64,000 nt of DNA. It comes from Ornatilinea apprima (GTDB lineage Bacteria > Chloroflexota > Anaerolineae > Anaerolineales > Anaerolineaceae). The position numbers and the translations under genes were made by a program. Location: assembly GCF_001306115.1 (NCBI RefSeq), contig NZ_LGCL01000022.1, positions 1 to 64,000 on the forward strand, in the 5' to 3' direction. Numbering within the stretch: the first letter of the stretch is position 1; every line of letters starts with the position of its first letter. Positions 26,510 to 35,003 of the stretch are shown here, piece by piece. Under the pieces are notes generated by a model. That model made no database searches, had not been told where the DNA came from, and saw only the letters and a program-made list of their open reading frames with translations.

Positions 26510-27127
26510 ATGTTCATTACCCTGGAAGGACCCGATGGAAGCGGCAAATCTTCGCAGATTGAGCCCCTGGCCGAGTATCTGCGCCAGCAGGGTTTTTCCG
26601 TCATCACCACCCGCGAGCCAGGCGGCACTTCCATCAGTAACCAGGTGCGCGATGTTCTCAAGAGCATGGAGAACAAATCCATGCACCCGCGCACCGAGAT
26701 TTTGCTCTTCTGCGCGGCGCGCGCCCAACTGGTGGAAGAGGTGATTTGCCCGGCTTTGGAAAAGGGAATGATTGTGCTCAGCGACCGCTACGCCGATTCA
26801 ACCCTCGCCTACCAGGGCTACGGTCACGGCTACGACCTGGACTTTCTGCGCTCGCTGCTCAACTTCGCTACCGGCGGCCTGTGGCCCGACCTGACCCTTT
26901 ACCTGGATGTGGACGCTGAAACCGGCCTCAACCGCCGCAAGAGCGGCGGCGGCGAATGGAACCGCCTCGACGATTATGCCCTGGCCTTTCACCGCCGCGT
27001 GCGCCAGGGCTATGTGGAACTGGCCGCCCAGCAGCCGCAGCGTTGGGTAACCGTGGACGCCGGACAACCCATGCAGGTTGTGCAGCAAGAGCTGCGCCGC
27101 ATCGTCACACAGCGATTAAAGAAGTAA
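26510..27127 (+). CDS. tmk: Thymidylate kinase
   Basis: A 205-residue enzyme that phosphorylates dTMP to dTDP. The P-loop GPDGSGKSS lies at residues 8-16, followed by TREPGGT, the DR motif in LSDRYADSTLAYQG and the LID-like RRKSGGGEWNRLDD. AAGGAG precedes the ATG by about six bases. The gene lies thirty bases after the R3H ATPase gene and in the same direction. In many genomes tmk neighbours holB; here holB is 32 kb away. Confidence 0.95.
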   Translation: MFITLEGPDGSGKSSQIEPLAEYLRQQGFSVITTREPGGTSISNQVRDVLKSMENKSMHPRTEILLFCAARAQLVEEVICPALEKGMIVLSDRYADSTLAYQGYGHGYDLDFLRSLLNFATGGLWPDLTLYLDVDAETGLNRRKSGGGEWNRLDDYALAFHRRVRQGYVELAAQQPQRWVTVDAGQPMQVVQQELRRIVTQRLKK

Positions 27128-27233
27128 AATTACACACTCATTCCTTAAGTTGTTATAGGATGAGAGCGTTGTTAAAACTGTACACAATGGCAGGGCGCAC
27201 CCTATTTTCTCCCTGTCTGAAAGGACAAACCGA

Positions 27234-28703
27234 ATGAAAAAGATGTTATTTGCAGCCAGTATCTTTGCCATGCTGCTGCTCGCCGCCTGCGGCGGGCAAA
27301 CGGCTACCCCCACCGCCGAGGCAGAAAGCCCCGCGCCGGCAGCCGTCGAGCCTACCCAGGCTCCCGTCCAGTCTTTTGAGACCAGCCCGGCCGTGTGCCG
27401 CGTGGTGGGTCTATTGGAAGTGCCTGAGACCAGCGGCTTTGCTCCGCTGAGCGACACGGACTGGTTGCACGGCAACCCCGAAGCTCCGGTGTCCATTATT
27501 GAATACTCTGAGCTGCAGTGCCCTTACTGCGGCCAGTTTGAGCCGGTGCTGACCGAGTTCATTGAAACCTACCCCGACCTGGCGAATTCTGTTTTCCGCC
27601 ACTTCCCGCTCACCAGCATTCACGACAAAGCGCTGCTGGGCGCGCGCGCGCTGGAAGCCGCTGGCCGCCAGGACCCCAAATACTTTGAAGATCTCAAAAA
27701 CCTGGCCTTCAACAAGCAGGCCGAATGGGGCGAAAAGACCGAAGCTGAATTTGAACAGTGGCTGATCGACCAGGCCGGCACGGTGGGTTTTGACGCCGAA
27801 CAGTTCAAGGCCGACCTGCAAGACCCGGCCATTGAAGAAAAAGTGCTGGCTGATATGGAGACCGCGCAAAATGCCGGTGTGGCTTACACCCCATTTGTAA
27901 CCATTAACGGTTTTGTCTACGAAGGCGAGCGCACCGTGCCAGCTCTGAAGGCCATTTCTGACGCGCTGGTTGCCCTGGAAGAAAAAATCGGCGCCGAAGC
28001 CCTGGCCCAGATTCCCCCCATGATCATCAGCACGCCCGAATCGGTGGACCTGGTGGTGCAGACCTATCAAGACCTGCAGAAACAATACGGAGAGGACTTT
28101 CTCGCCAGCGTTCCCCGCCAGCTCTTTATGTACACCCCCGAGAACGTGGTTGAAATTGTTGGCCTGTACAACCAGCTCAGCGTAACCCTCGGCGACCGCA
28201 TCTACGACGCGTGCCCGCCGACTGTGATTGACCCGACCAAGAAATACACCGCCACCATCGAGACCACCAAAGGCAACTTTGTGATGGACCTGTACGCCGA
28301 CAAAGCCCCGGTAACGGTCAACAGCTTTGTCTTTTTGGCCAACGAAGGCTGGTTCAACGATATTCCCTTCCACCGCGTGATCGACGGCTTTGTTGCCCAG
28401 ACCGGCGACCCCAGCGGTTTGGGGTTGGGCGGCCCTGGCTACCAGTACAGCAATGAGATCAGTGACCTGGGCTTTGATAAAGCCGGTGTGGTGGGCATGG
28501 CCAATGCCGGCCCTGAGAGCAACGGCAGCCAGTTCTTCATTACCCTCGCGCCGGTGGAGCAGCTCTCTGGCAACTACACCGTCTTCGGCCAGGTAACCGA
28601 AGGCATGGACGTGGTCTCCAGCTTGAACAAAATCGATCCGTCAGCCAACGAATCGGTTGAAAACGCGGACCGTATCATCAAGGTAACCATCAGCGAACAG
28701 TAA
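27234..28703 (+). CDS. Lipoprotein: DsbA-like thioredoxin fused to cyclophilin peptidyl-prolyl isomerase (CPYC type)
   Basis: A 489-residue surface lipoprotein with the lipobox LLAAC (Cys19). Residues about 75-255 are a DsbA-like thioredoxin domain with active site CPYC (96-99) and the cis-proline loop VAYTPFVTINGF. A helical insert follows (about 265-335), then a full cyclophilin domain (about 338-489: FHRVIDGFVAQTGDPSG, NGSQFFITLAP). It should make or shuffle disulfides and isomerise prolines in exported proteins. Extra cysteines occur before the thioredoxin domain (Cys55) and just before the cyclophilin (DACPPT), matched in the next gene. GAAAGGA precedes the ATG. It is the first of two tandem paralogues. 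Confidence 0.85.
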   Translation: MKKMLFAASIFAMLLLAACGGQTATPTAEAESPAPAAVEPTQAPVQSFETSPAVCRVVGLLEVPETSGFAPLSDTDWLHGNPEAPVSIIEYSELQCPYCGQFEPVLTEFIETYPDLANSVFRHFPLTSIHDKALLGARALEAAGRQDPKYFEDLKNLAFNKQAEWGEKTEAEFEQWLIDQAGTVGFDAEQFKADLQDPAIEEKVLADMETAQNAGVAYTPFVTINGFVYEGERTVPALKAISDALVALEEKIGAEALAQIPPMIISTPESVDLVVQTYQDLQKQYGEDFLASVPRQLFMYTPENVVEIVGLYNQLSVTLGDRIYDACPPTVIDPTKKYTATIETTKGNFVMDLYADKAPVTVNSFVFLANEGWFNDIPFHRVIDGFVAQTGDPSGLGLGGPGYQYSNEISDLGFDKAGVVGMANAGPESNGSQFFITLAPVEQLSGNYTVFGQVTEGMDVVSSLNKIDPSANESVENADRIIKVTISEQ

Positions 28704-28722
28704 CGCGCAGCGGGGTGGCGGA

Positions 28723-29997
28723 ATGAATCGAAACGTAAAATGGGGATGGGCCGGTTTGTGTGTGGCTGCGGTGCTTTTCCTGGCAGGCTGCCAGTCGCAG
28801 GTTGAGATTGCGCCTGTAGAGACGCCGCTGCCGCCCACCCAGCCCGTGCTGGCGCCGCCACCCGCGGCGGCTGACAACCTGGAAGAAGTCATCGCGCAGA
28901 GCTGCACCGTCACCAGTCCGGCGGAGGGCGCTCAAACGCAGACCTCGGCTTACCCTGGCGTGCGCCAGACCGACCTGGTGTTTGGCCCCGACAGCGCGCC
29001 GGTAACCCTGGTGGAGTACACCAATTTTCTCTGCGGTCACTGCGCCGCGCTGGACATCACTCTAAGCGACCTGCGCAGCGCCTACCCCGCTGATTTACGC
29101 ATCATTATGCGACATTACCCCTTTCGCGGGCAGGATACTGTGGTTCTCGCCGCTCAGGCGGTAGAGGCGGCTGCCCGGCAGGATATTGAAAAAGCCTATT
29201 TGTTAAAGAGCTATTTGTTCCGTTCGCCCGGCGAATGGAAAGACCTGCCGCTCAATCAGCTGCAAAGCTGGTTGGGCGAGCAGGCCGAAACCCTGGAACT
29301 GGACCGCGCGCGCTTTCTGGACGATTTGAACAGCGAAGCGGTTCAGCAAAAGGTGCTGGATGACCAGGCCGAAGCGCGCAGCCTCAATATTCCCGGCACG
29401 CCGTTTGTAATCATCAACGGCAAGGCGTATGCCGGCCCGCGTGATTATGCCAGCCTGGAAACCATCATCAACCTCAATAAGCTGGAAGAACTGCAGTTCA
29501 GTGAGTGCCCCGCGCCGCAAATCAAAGCCGGCCGATCTTACACCGCTACCTTCCACACCAGCAAAGGCGATGTGCTGGTGGAGCTTTACCCCGACCAGGC
29601 CCCCGCGGCAGTCAACAACTTTGTTTTCCTGGCGCGTGGCGGCTGGTACAACGAAACCATCTTCCACCGTGTCATCCCGGGGGTGATCGCCCAGGGCGGC
29701 GATCCGTCGGGCACCGGTTATGGCAACCCTGGCTACGCCTTCGCCGATGAGATCGGCACGCTGACCTTTGACCAGCCCGGCATGCTGGCGATGGCCAATT
29801 CGGGACCCAACACCAACGGCAGCCAGTTCTTTATCAACACTTCGCCCCAGCCCGATTTCAACGGCAAGTATCCCATTTTCGGGCGGGTGGTGCAGGGGCT
29901 GGACGTGGTGAAAAGCCTTGCCCCGCGCGACCCCTCGGCCGGCGCGCCACTTTCCGACGCGGACCGCATTCTCTCCATTACCATCGAGGAACAATAG
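28723..29997 (+). CDS. Lipoprotein: DsbA-like thioredoxin fused to cyclophilin (CGHC type)
   Basis: A 424-residue paralogue of the preceding protein. It has the lipobox FLAGC (Cys23), a thioredoxin/DsbA-like domain with active site CGHC (104-107), the dipeptide of eukaryotic PDI, and a cis-proline loop IPGTPFVIING. A cyclophilin domain occupies about 275-424 (FHRVIPGVIAQGGDPSGTGY, NGSQFFINTSPQPDF). It lacks the helical insert of its neighbour. The extra cysteines recur (QSCTVTS and SECPAPQ). The different CXXC dipeptides suggest one member is more oxidising and the other more isomerase-like; this is inference. It starts nineteen bases after its neighbour and overlaps the next gene by one base. 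Confidence 0.85.
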   Translation: MNRNVKWGWAGLCVAAVLFLAGCQSQVEIAPVETPLPPTQPVLAPPPAAADNLEEVIAQSCTVTSPAEGAQTQTSAYPGVRQTDLVFGPDSAPVTLVEYTNFLCGHCAALDITLSDLRSAYPADLRIIMRHYPFRGQDTVVLAAQAVEAAARQDIEKAYLLKSYLFRSPGEWKDLPLNQLQSWLGEQAETLELDRARFLDDLNSEAVQQKVLDDQAEARSLNIPGTPFVIINGKAYAGPRDYASLETIINLNKLEELQFSECPAPQIKAGRSYTATFHTSKGDVLVELYPDQAPAAVNNFVFLARGGWYNETIFHRVIPGVIAQGGDPSGTGYGNPGYAFADEIGTLTFDQPGMLAMANSGPNTNGSQFFINTSPQPDFNGKYPIFGRVVQGLDVVKSLAPRDPSAGAPLSDADRILSITIEEQ

Positions 29998-31286
29998 TGC
30001 AGCCTACGCAAAAAACGCATTGGCCTTCCGTTCTTCAGGTCGCTTTAAGCGGCCTGATGTTGATTTTGCTGCTGCCCTCGGCGGCCGGGCTGCTGGTTGT
30101 GTCTGCGATGGGCGGCCTGGCGCAGGGCGCGTCTGGGCAGGAGGTGATCTCGCTGGTTCATCTGGCCTGGATGGCGGCGCTGGGGGCCGCGCTGCAGGCG
30201 CCCGCGCTGGTCTTTGGCCTGGCGCGCCTGCTCAACTGGCCTCTGGCCCAAAAAGAGCGCAATCCGCGTCGCTGGCTGCTGCTGGCGCTGGCCGCTTGGC
30301 CGCTGGCGCTGGCCGCCGGGTACGGTGTCAATCAACTCCCCGGCCTGTCGCTGGTCTTACTGCCGCCGCTGCAGATTGCTGTGGTGGCCCTGCCGCTGGC
30401 TGCCTTTGTGCTGTTGGGTCAGATGGGCCTTCCGCGCCTTACCCGCCAGCAAAATTGGGGAACGGTTAGTTTTAGCCTGGCGATAACCCCGCTGGTAACC
30501 ATCGCCGCTGAAGGTGTGGTGGGCGGGCTGCTGTTGGTGGCCCTGGTGGTGTGGTTGACGAGCAACCCCGAGGCGATGGAACAGATCTACCGCGCCGGGC
30601 AGCGTCTCTCGAATGCCCAGATGGACCCCGAAGCGCTCTCGCGGATCATTGCGCCTTTCTTAAAGAACCCGCAAATTATCATCGGCGCGCTGACCTTTAC
30701 CGCTGGTCTGGTTCCGCTGCTGGAAGAGCTGTTCAAACCGCTGGCGCTGTGGCTGCTGGCCGGCAAACGCCTCACCCCCGCGCAGGGCTTCAGCGGCGGT
30801 CTGCTGGCCGGGGCGATGTTCGCTCTGTTTGAAAGCCTGGGCATGCTGGCCTCGGCCGCAGGCGCGCAGGATTGGCTGACCCTGGTGATTGGGCGTACCG
30901 GCACCGGGCTTCTGCACGTGGTTACCACCGGCCTGGTGGGCTGGGGGCTGGCCAGCGCATGGCAGGCGGGCCGTTACTTGCGCCTGGGGCTGGCTTATCT
31001 GTGCGCGGTGCTGCTGCATGGCATCTGGAATCTGTTTGGTATTCTCATGGGGCTGCTGCCGGTGGGCGGCGCGGTTGATCTTCCGCAGAACTTGCAGGGC
31101 CTCACGCGACTCTCGCAGGTTGCCCCGCTGGCGCTGGGCGTTTTGTTTCTGGTTTTATTCTCGATTTTGCTGCGCGGCGCGAGCCTGCTGAGGCAAGAGG
31201 GCAATCCCATCAGAATTGATATTTCAAACCATGAAAGGGTTGATCCCACCCAAGCCAAAGGTGTCTCGACCCAGGGCAGGGAATGA
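29997..31286 (+). CDS. PrsW-like intramembrane metalloprotease
   Basis: A 429-residue polytopic membrane protein with about eleven hydrophobic segments. The PrsW family motifs are present in order: LLEELFKPLALW (EExxK), FALFESLGML (FExxGY-like), TGLLHVVTTGLVGWG and LLHGIWNLF. PrsW proteins cut membrane anti-sigma factors or related substrates, with His/Glu residues as metal ligands. The GTG start shares a base with the preceding stop (TAGTG), so translation is coupled with the two thioredoxin-cyclophilin lipoproteins. This suggests an envelope quality-control operon. The target substrate is unknown. Confidence 0.8.
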   Translation: MQPTQKTHWPSVLQVALSGLMLILLLPSAAGLLVVSAMGGLAQGASGQEVISLVHLAWMAALGAALQAPALVFGLARLLNWPLAQKERNPRRWLLLALAAWPLALAAGYGVNQLPGLSLVLLPPLQIAVVALPLAAFVLLGQMGLPRLTRQQNWGTVSFSLAITPLVTIAAEGVVGGLLLVALVVWLTSNPEAMEQIYRAGQRLSNAQMDPEALSRIIAPFLKNPQIIIGALTFTAGLVPLLEELFKPLALWLLAGKRLTPAQGFSGGLLAGAMFALFESLGMLASAAGAQDWLTLVIGRTGTGLLHVVTTGLVGWGLASAWQAGRYLRLGLAYLCAVLLHGIWNLFGILMGLLPVGGAVDLPQNLQGLTRLSQVAPLALGVLFLVLFSILLRGASLLRQEGNPIRIDISNHERVDPTQAKGVSTQGRE

Positions 31287-31293
31287 GAAAAAA

Positions 31294-31332
31294 GCAGTTA
31301 TTTTGCCCCGCATTGCGGGGCAAAATAACTGC
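31294..31332. terminator. Perfect 18-bp hairpin after the PrsW gene
   Basis: GCAGTTATTTTGCCCCGC (31294-31311), loop ATT, and its exact complement (31315-31332). An A tract lies on the left, but no T tract on the right, so it would terminate minus-strand transcription better than plus. It could also be a small mobile-element remnant. Confidence 0.55.
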
Positions 31333-31538
31333 AGAAAGAAATCTTTCTCCCCTTCCCGATTCGGGAAGGGGTTGGGGGATGGGTAAAACCCATTGCAAGT
31401 TCCATGAAAAAATCGATGCAGTCACCCTGGTTGCGCCAGGAGCAACTCAAACCATAAAATTGTGTTATGGTTAACTCAGGGCGATCTCATTACAACTTGC
31501 ATTGATAAAAAAACTCAACCTCTGCAGGAGCGGTGTGC

Positions 31539-32234
31539 ATGAAGCGTGAAACGCTGGTTAAAATCTTTAAGTTCTTATTCAAACATCTGACCCGGTTATC
31601 CTACGAGGGGATGGAAAATATTCCTGCTGTGGGAGGCGTGATCATTGCCACCAATCACATGAGCCGCCTGGATTTCCCGGCGCTGTTCATGGTCTCTTCC
31701 CGCGAAGACATCACAGCCCTGGTGGCCGATAAGTATCAGAGCTATGTCCTCTTTAATTTCATCATCCGAACCGCCGGTGGAATTTACCTCGACCGCTCCA
31801 AGGCCGATTTCTCGGCTTTCAGCACGGGGGTAGACTTTTTACGCAAAGGCGGCGCGCTGGGCATCGCGCCGGAGGGCACGCGCAGCAAAGTGGGCGCGCT
31901 GCTGGAAGGCAAGCCCGGTGCGGTGCTGCTGGCTACCCGCGCCAAAGTGCCGGTGGTTCCGGTGGCCGTTACCGGCACCGAGGTGAGTGTGAAGCAACTG
32001 CTCCGCTTGCGCCGTCCAAAAATTCATGTGCGCGTCGGCCCAGCCTTCACCTACCCACCGCTCGACCGCGACCAGCGTCACGATTTGCTGAAAAAGTACA
32101 CCGATGAAGTGATGTGCCGCATTGCTGCCATGATGCCCGAAAGCTATCACGGTTTTTACACCGGGCACCCGCGCATTAAGGAGATTCAGGCCGAATTGGC
32201 CGCCGCGCATCAGTCGGAGCCGGTTCACCTTTAA
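31539..32234 (+). CDS. plsC: 1-acyl-sn-glycerol-3-phosphate acyltransferase (PlsC family)
   Basis: A 231-residue acyltransferase of phospholipid synthesis. It has the catalytic NHMSRLD (HX4D box), the GGIYLDRS block and the substrate-binding APEGTRSK (residues about 108-115). It transfers an acyl group to lysophosphatidic acid at the membrane surface. AGGAG lies eight bases before the ATG at 31539, preferred over an in-frame GTG six bases earlier. It is convergent with the next gene; their stop codons overlap within TTAA (32231-32234). Confidence 0.85.
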   Translation: MKRETLVKIFKFLFKHLTRLSYEGMENIPAVGGVIIATNHMSRLDFPALFMVSSREDITALVADKYQSYVLFNFIIRTAGGIYLDRSKADFSAFSTGVDFLRKGGALGIAPEGTRSKVGALLEGKPGAVLLATRAKVPVVPVAVTGTEVSVKQLLRLRRPKIHVRVGPAFTYPPLDRDQRHDLLKKYTDEVMCRIAAMMPESYHGFYTGHPRIKEIQAELAAAHQSEPVHL

Positions 32235-34228
32235 GGAAGGCAAGGCAGGGCTGGCTTTTCGGCGGCGGGCGCTGCCTGCCAGAGACCGCACAGCAGAGGG
32301 GCGGCTTGCTCGTCCAACGTCAGGGCGTCCTGGCTCAATTGGCGGGCAGATTCAAAATCACCGCTTTCAAGAAATGCTTGAAGAAAAGGCACAAACTCGC
32401 GCGCCTGTTGGGGCGTGAGATTTTGTTGTTGGGCTTCCTGCCACAGGCGCAGCACGGCGGGCCAGTCGGCGTAGGCGCGCGCCAGGTCAGCCTGTTCAAA
32501 GTACTGGCACCATTCTCCTTGTGGGGCTTCTCCAAACACCTGGCGCACAAATTCGGCATTGTAACCGGCTTCGCGCGCGGGGTACGCGGGGTTGGCCCAG
32601 GCGTAGAAGTCTTGTTCTGCGTTGAGCGGAGTTCCGGCGGCGTAGACCGGGTCCAGCACCAGCAGGCAGCCCCCGGCCGGGTTATAGGCCACCGGCAGGC
32701 TCTGGCTGACGGTGGATTGGAAGGTCAGATTGCGAAACTCCGCTTTGAGCGTTGAGGTGGGCTTTTTGCCTTTGATCTGCTCAGGGCTCCAGGTGCGCGT
32801 GCCGTTGAACCACCAGTAGGGCAGTTCGTCGCTGTTGAGCGCGCCGGCATAGACCAGGTTGGTGTAAAAGGCCACCGAATAGTCGCCGGAGTAGCCGTAG
32901 GGCAGCACAGGCCCGATCACCGCGCTGCCGGGCGGCAGCGAAGGCGCGCGCCACAGCAGCTGCCAGGTGTAACTGCGCTGCATCTCCCAATGCAGGCGGT
33001 AGCGGTTGAGTTCCAGGGTTTGCGCGGCAACCCCGCCTGCCACCAGCACGGCGAACACCAGGCTCCAGCGCCGCTGCGAAGCAGACAACCACAGCATGCC
33101 CGCCGCCAGCAGCAGCACCGCGCCGAACATCATCCCCAGGGTGAAGCGGTCGGAAAACGCCCCGGCGATGGCCTGGCGATTGGTGCTCCACACCGGCAGA
33201 CCGCCGGAAAGCAGCGCCAGCCCACCCAGCGCCAGCCAGCCCGGCAGGTCGCGCCGCGCCGCTGTTTCGTCAGACGGCTGCCCGCGTAGATAGAAGAAGA
33301 CCCCTGCCCCGGCCAGCAGGCCCAATCCCCAGCCAAACCAGGTGATTTTCGCATCCAGGTTCAGGGCGGTGGGGTCGAAGGCGTTCAGCCAGGCGAAAAT
33401 CACCGCGAACAGACCGTCTTGCAGAACCAGTTCCAGCAGGCGCAGCAGCGCGGGCAGCGGGCTGGCCAGCAAGTTCTCAATCAGAATGGGCGGGTTGGGT
33501 TCAAATTGCGGGTAGAGCGCGGGGTACAGGAAAAACCGGAAGGCCAAGAAGGCTGCCCCGGCCAGCAGGTAGGGCCACCAGCGGCGGAACACGCGTCGCG
33601 CCGTTTGCGCGGCGGGTTCGGCGGGCTGGCGCAGCAGAATCCACAGCAGCAGCGGGCGCGCGGCCTCCAGGCCGACAAAATACTCAATGGTCAGCATGTG
33701 AACGGCGGCCAGCAGGGCGGCCAGAGTGGTATACAACCGCCTGCGCCGGGCTGGTTGGCGCTGCGCTTCAACCATCAGCGCCAGCGAGGCGCTGAACAAG
33801 GCCAGGGCGGTGAAGTGCTGGCTGTAAGCCACCGAAATGGCCTGCTGGGTAAAGCCGGGGTACACTGCCAGCAGAAAACCAGCCGCATGCGCCAGCCCCG
33901 CCTGGCGCGGAAAAACAACCCGCAGGGTGTGCACCAGGGCCAATATCGCCGCCCAGCGCAAGGTCAGCGAGTAGAGCTGCCAGGCCAATGCCGAATTGCC
34001 CAGCAGCGGCACGCTGATCAGATAGGTCCAGATGGACAGCGGGCGGTCGGAGAGAAAATAGTTCCAAAACGCGCCGGCCCCGCCCTGCCGCGCCAGAAGC
34101 AGCACCTGCCAGTCATCCCAAAAGAAACCCGGCTGCCAGATCTGCAGGCTGTGTGCCAGCAGCATCAAGGCGTATAAAGCCAGCGGGAAGCTCCACGGTT
34201 TGCGTGTCCAGCGTTCAAAGTGCGTCAT
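32231..34228 (-). CDS. Polytopic membrane protein, GT-C glycosyltransferase-like
   Basis: A 665-residue protein with about twelve membrane helices in residues 1-425, then an extracytoplasmic region with a C-terminal TPR-like helical stretch (about 560-660). The acidic motif FFWDDW near residue 36, in the first external loop, is the position where GT-C (PMT/ArnT-like) transferases hold the catalytic Asp. It could transfer sugars from lipid-linked donors to cell-surface acceptors; substrate unknown. No ribosome site is obvious near the ATG at 34228. The stop codon overlaps the stop of plsC on the other strand. Confidence 0.65.
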   Translation of the reverse strand: MTHFERWTRKPWSFPLALYALMLLAHSLQIWQPGFFWDDWQVLLLARQGGAGAFWNYFLSDRPLSIWTYLISVPLLGNSALAWQLYSLTLRWAAILALVHTLRVVFPRQAGLAHAAGFLLAVYPGFTQQAISVAYSQHFTALALFSASLALMVEAQRQPARRRRLYTTLAALLAAVHMLTIEYFVGLEAARPLLLWILLRQPAEPAAQTARRVFRRWWPYLLAGAAFLAFRFFLYPALYPQFEPNPPILIENLLASPLPALLRLLELVLQDGLFAVIFAWLNAFDPTALNLDAKITWFGWGLGLLAGAGVFFYLRGQPSDETAARRDLPGWLALGGLALLSGGLPVWSTNRQAIAGAFSDRFTLGMMFGAVLLLAAGMLWLSASQRRWSLVFAVLVAGGVAAQTLELNRYRLHWEMQRSYTWQLLWRAPSLPPGSAVIGPVLPYGYSGDYSVAFYTNLVYAGALNSDELPYWWFNGTRTWSPEQIKGKKPTSTLKAEFRNLTFQSTVSQSLPVAYNPAGGCLLVLDPVYAAGTPLNAEQDFYAWANPAYPAREAGYNAEFVRQVFGEAPQGEWCQYFEQADLARAYADWPAVLRLWQEAQQQNLTPQQAREFVPFLQAFLESGDFESARQLSQDALTLDEQAAPLLCGLWQAAPAAEKPALPCLP

Positions 34229-34371
34229 GGGTGCTTAACTCTTCCTGTGGTGGTGAATTTACGGCTTGCGTGCTCTCTGCATGAAGTGAGGCTGTACGGG
34301 CGCTTTTCTTCCATCGTGCTTGCGCCTACAATCATACCATAGCGTTGGTATCCTCTGCCTGGGAGGGCGGT

Positions 34372-34989
34372 ATGCTGCAAAGCGGTTTTGTCTGGATTTT
34401 GCTGGGATTTGTGATGTTCGGCGGCCTGCATTCGCTGCTGGCCTCGCTGCGCGCCAAAGCCCTGGCCGCGCGCTGGTTTGGAGATGCCGGGCGGCTCGGT
34501 TACCGCCTGTTCTTTAATCTCAGCGCGCTGATCAGCTTCGCGCCCATTTTGGCGCTGGTGGCCCTGCTGCCCGACCGGCGCATCTACGCCATTCCGCTGC
34601 CCTGGGCGCTGCTCACCGGCGCGCTGCAATTGGCGGCCGCCCTGGGAATGCTGGTGAGCGTGCTGCAAACCCACCCGCTGCACTTTTTAGGACTGGAACA
34701 ATTGACCAGGCCTGAATCGGCGGGCGACCACCCGCGTGAGCTGGTGGTGCGCGGCGCGTACCGCTATGTGCGCCACCCGCTGTACTTCTTCAGCCTGGTG
34801 ATTTTGTGGCTCAGTCCGCTGATGAGCTGGAACGTGCTGGCGTTTAATCTGGGGGCCACCGCCTACATGGCGCTGGGCGCCTGGCTGCTGGAAGAACCGA
34901 AATTGATCCAAGCCTTTGGCGAGCAGTACCGCGCTTACCGCCAAAGCACACCCATGTTGATTCCCCTTATCAAATTCTCTAAAAAATAA
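34372..34989 (+). CDS. Membrane methyltransferase-like protein (NnrU / isoprenylcysteine methyltransferase fold)
   Basis: A 205-residue protein with about five membrane helices. The C-terminal GAYRYVRHPLYFFSLVIL and EEPKLIQAFGEQYRAY are the SAM-binding signature of the PEMT/ICMT family, with the RHPxYxG/F and E..L...FG..Y patterns. The N-terminal half resembles NnrU-type proteins. The start is moved to 34372 because a GGGAGGGCGG site lies just before it. It probably methylates a lipid or small isoprenoid-like substrate; not resolved. It is followed, fourteen bases on, by the comEC-like gene. Confidence 0.75.
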   Translation: MLQSGFVWILLGFVMFGGLHSLLASLRAKALAARWFGDAGRLGYRLFFNLSALISFAPILALVALLPDRRIYAIPLPWALLTGALQLAAALGMLVSVLQTHPLHFLGLEQLTRPESAGDHPRELVVRGAYRYVRHPLYFFSLVILWLSPLMSWNVLAFNLGATAYMALGAWLLEEPKLIQAFGEQYRAYRQSTPMLIPLIKFSKK

Positions 34990-35003
34990 CCCTCTGCTGC
35001 CCT

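Noticed and set aside
31533..31538. Earlier GTG start for the acyltransferase
   Set aside because: The ribosome site spacing fits the ATG at 31539 better.
33419..34177. Plus-strand frame opposite the GT-C-like gene
   Set aside because: Low-complexity shadow; the minus-strand frame has membrane helices and a natural length.
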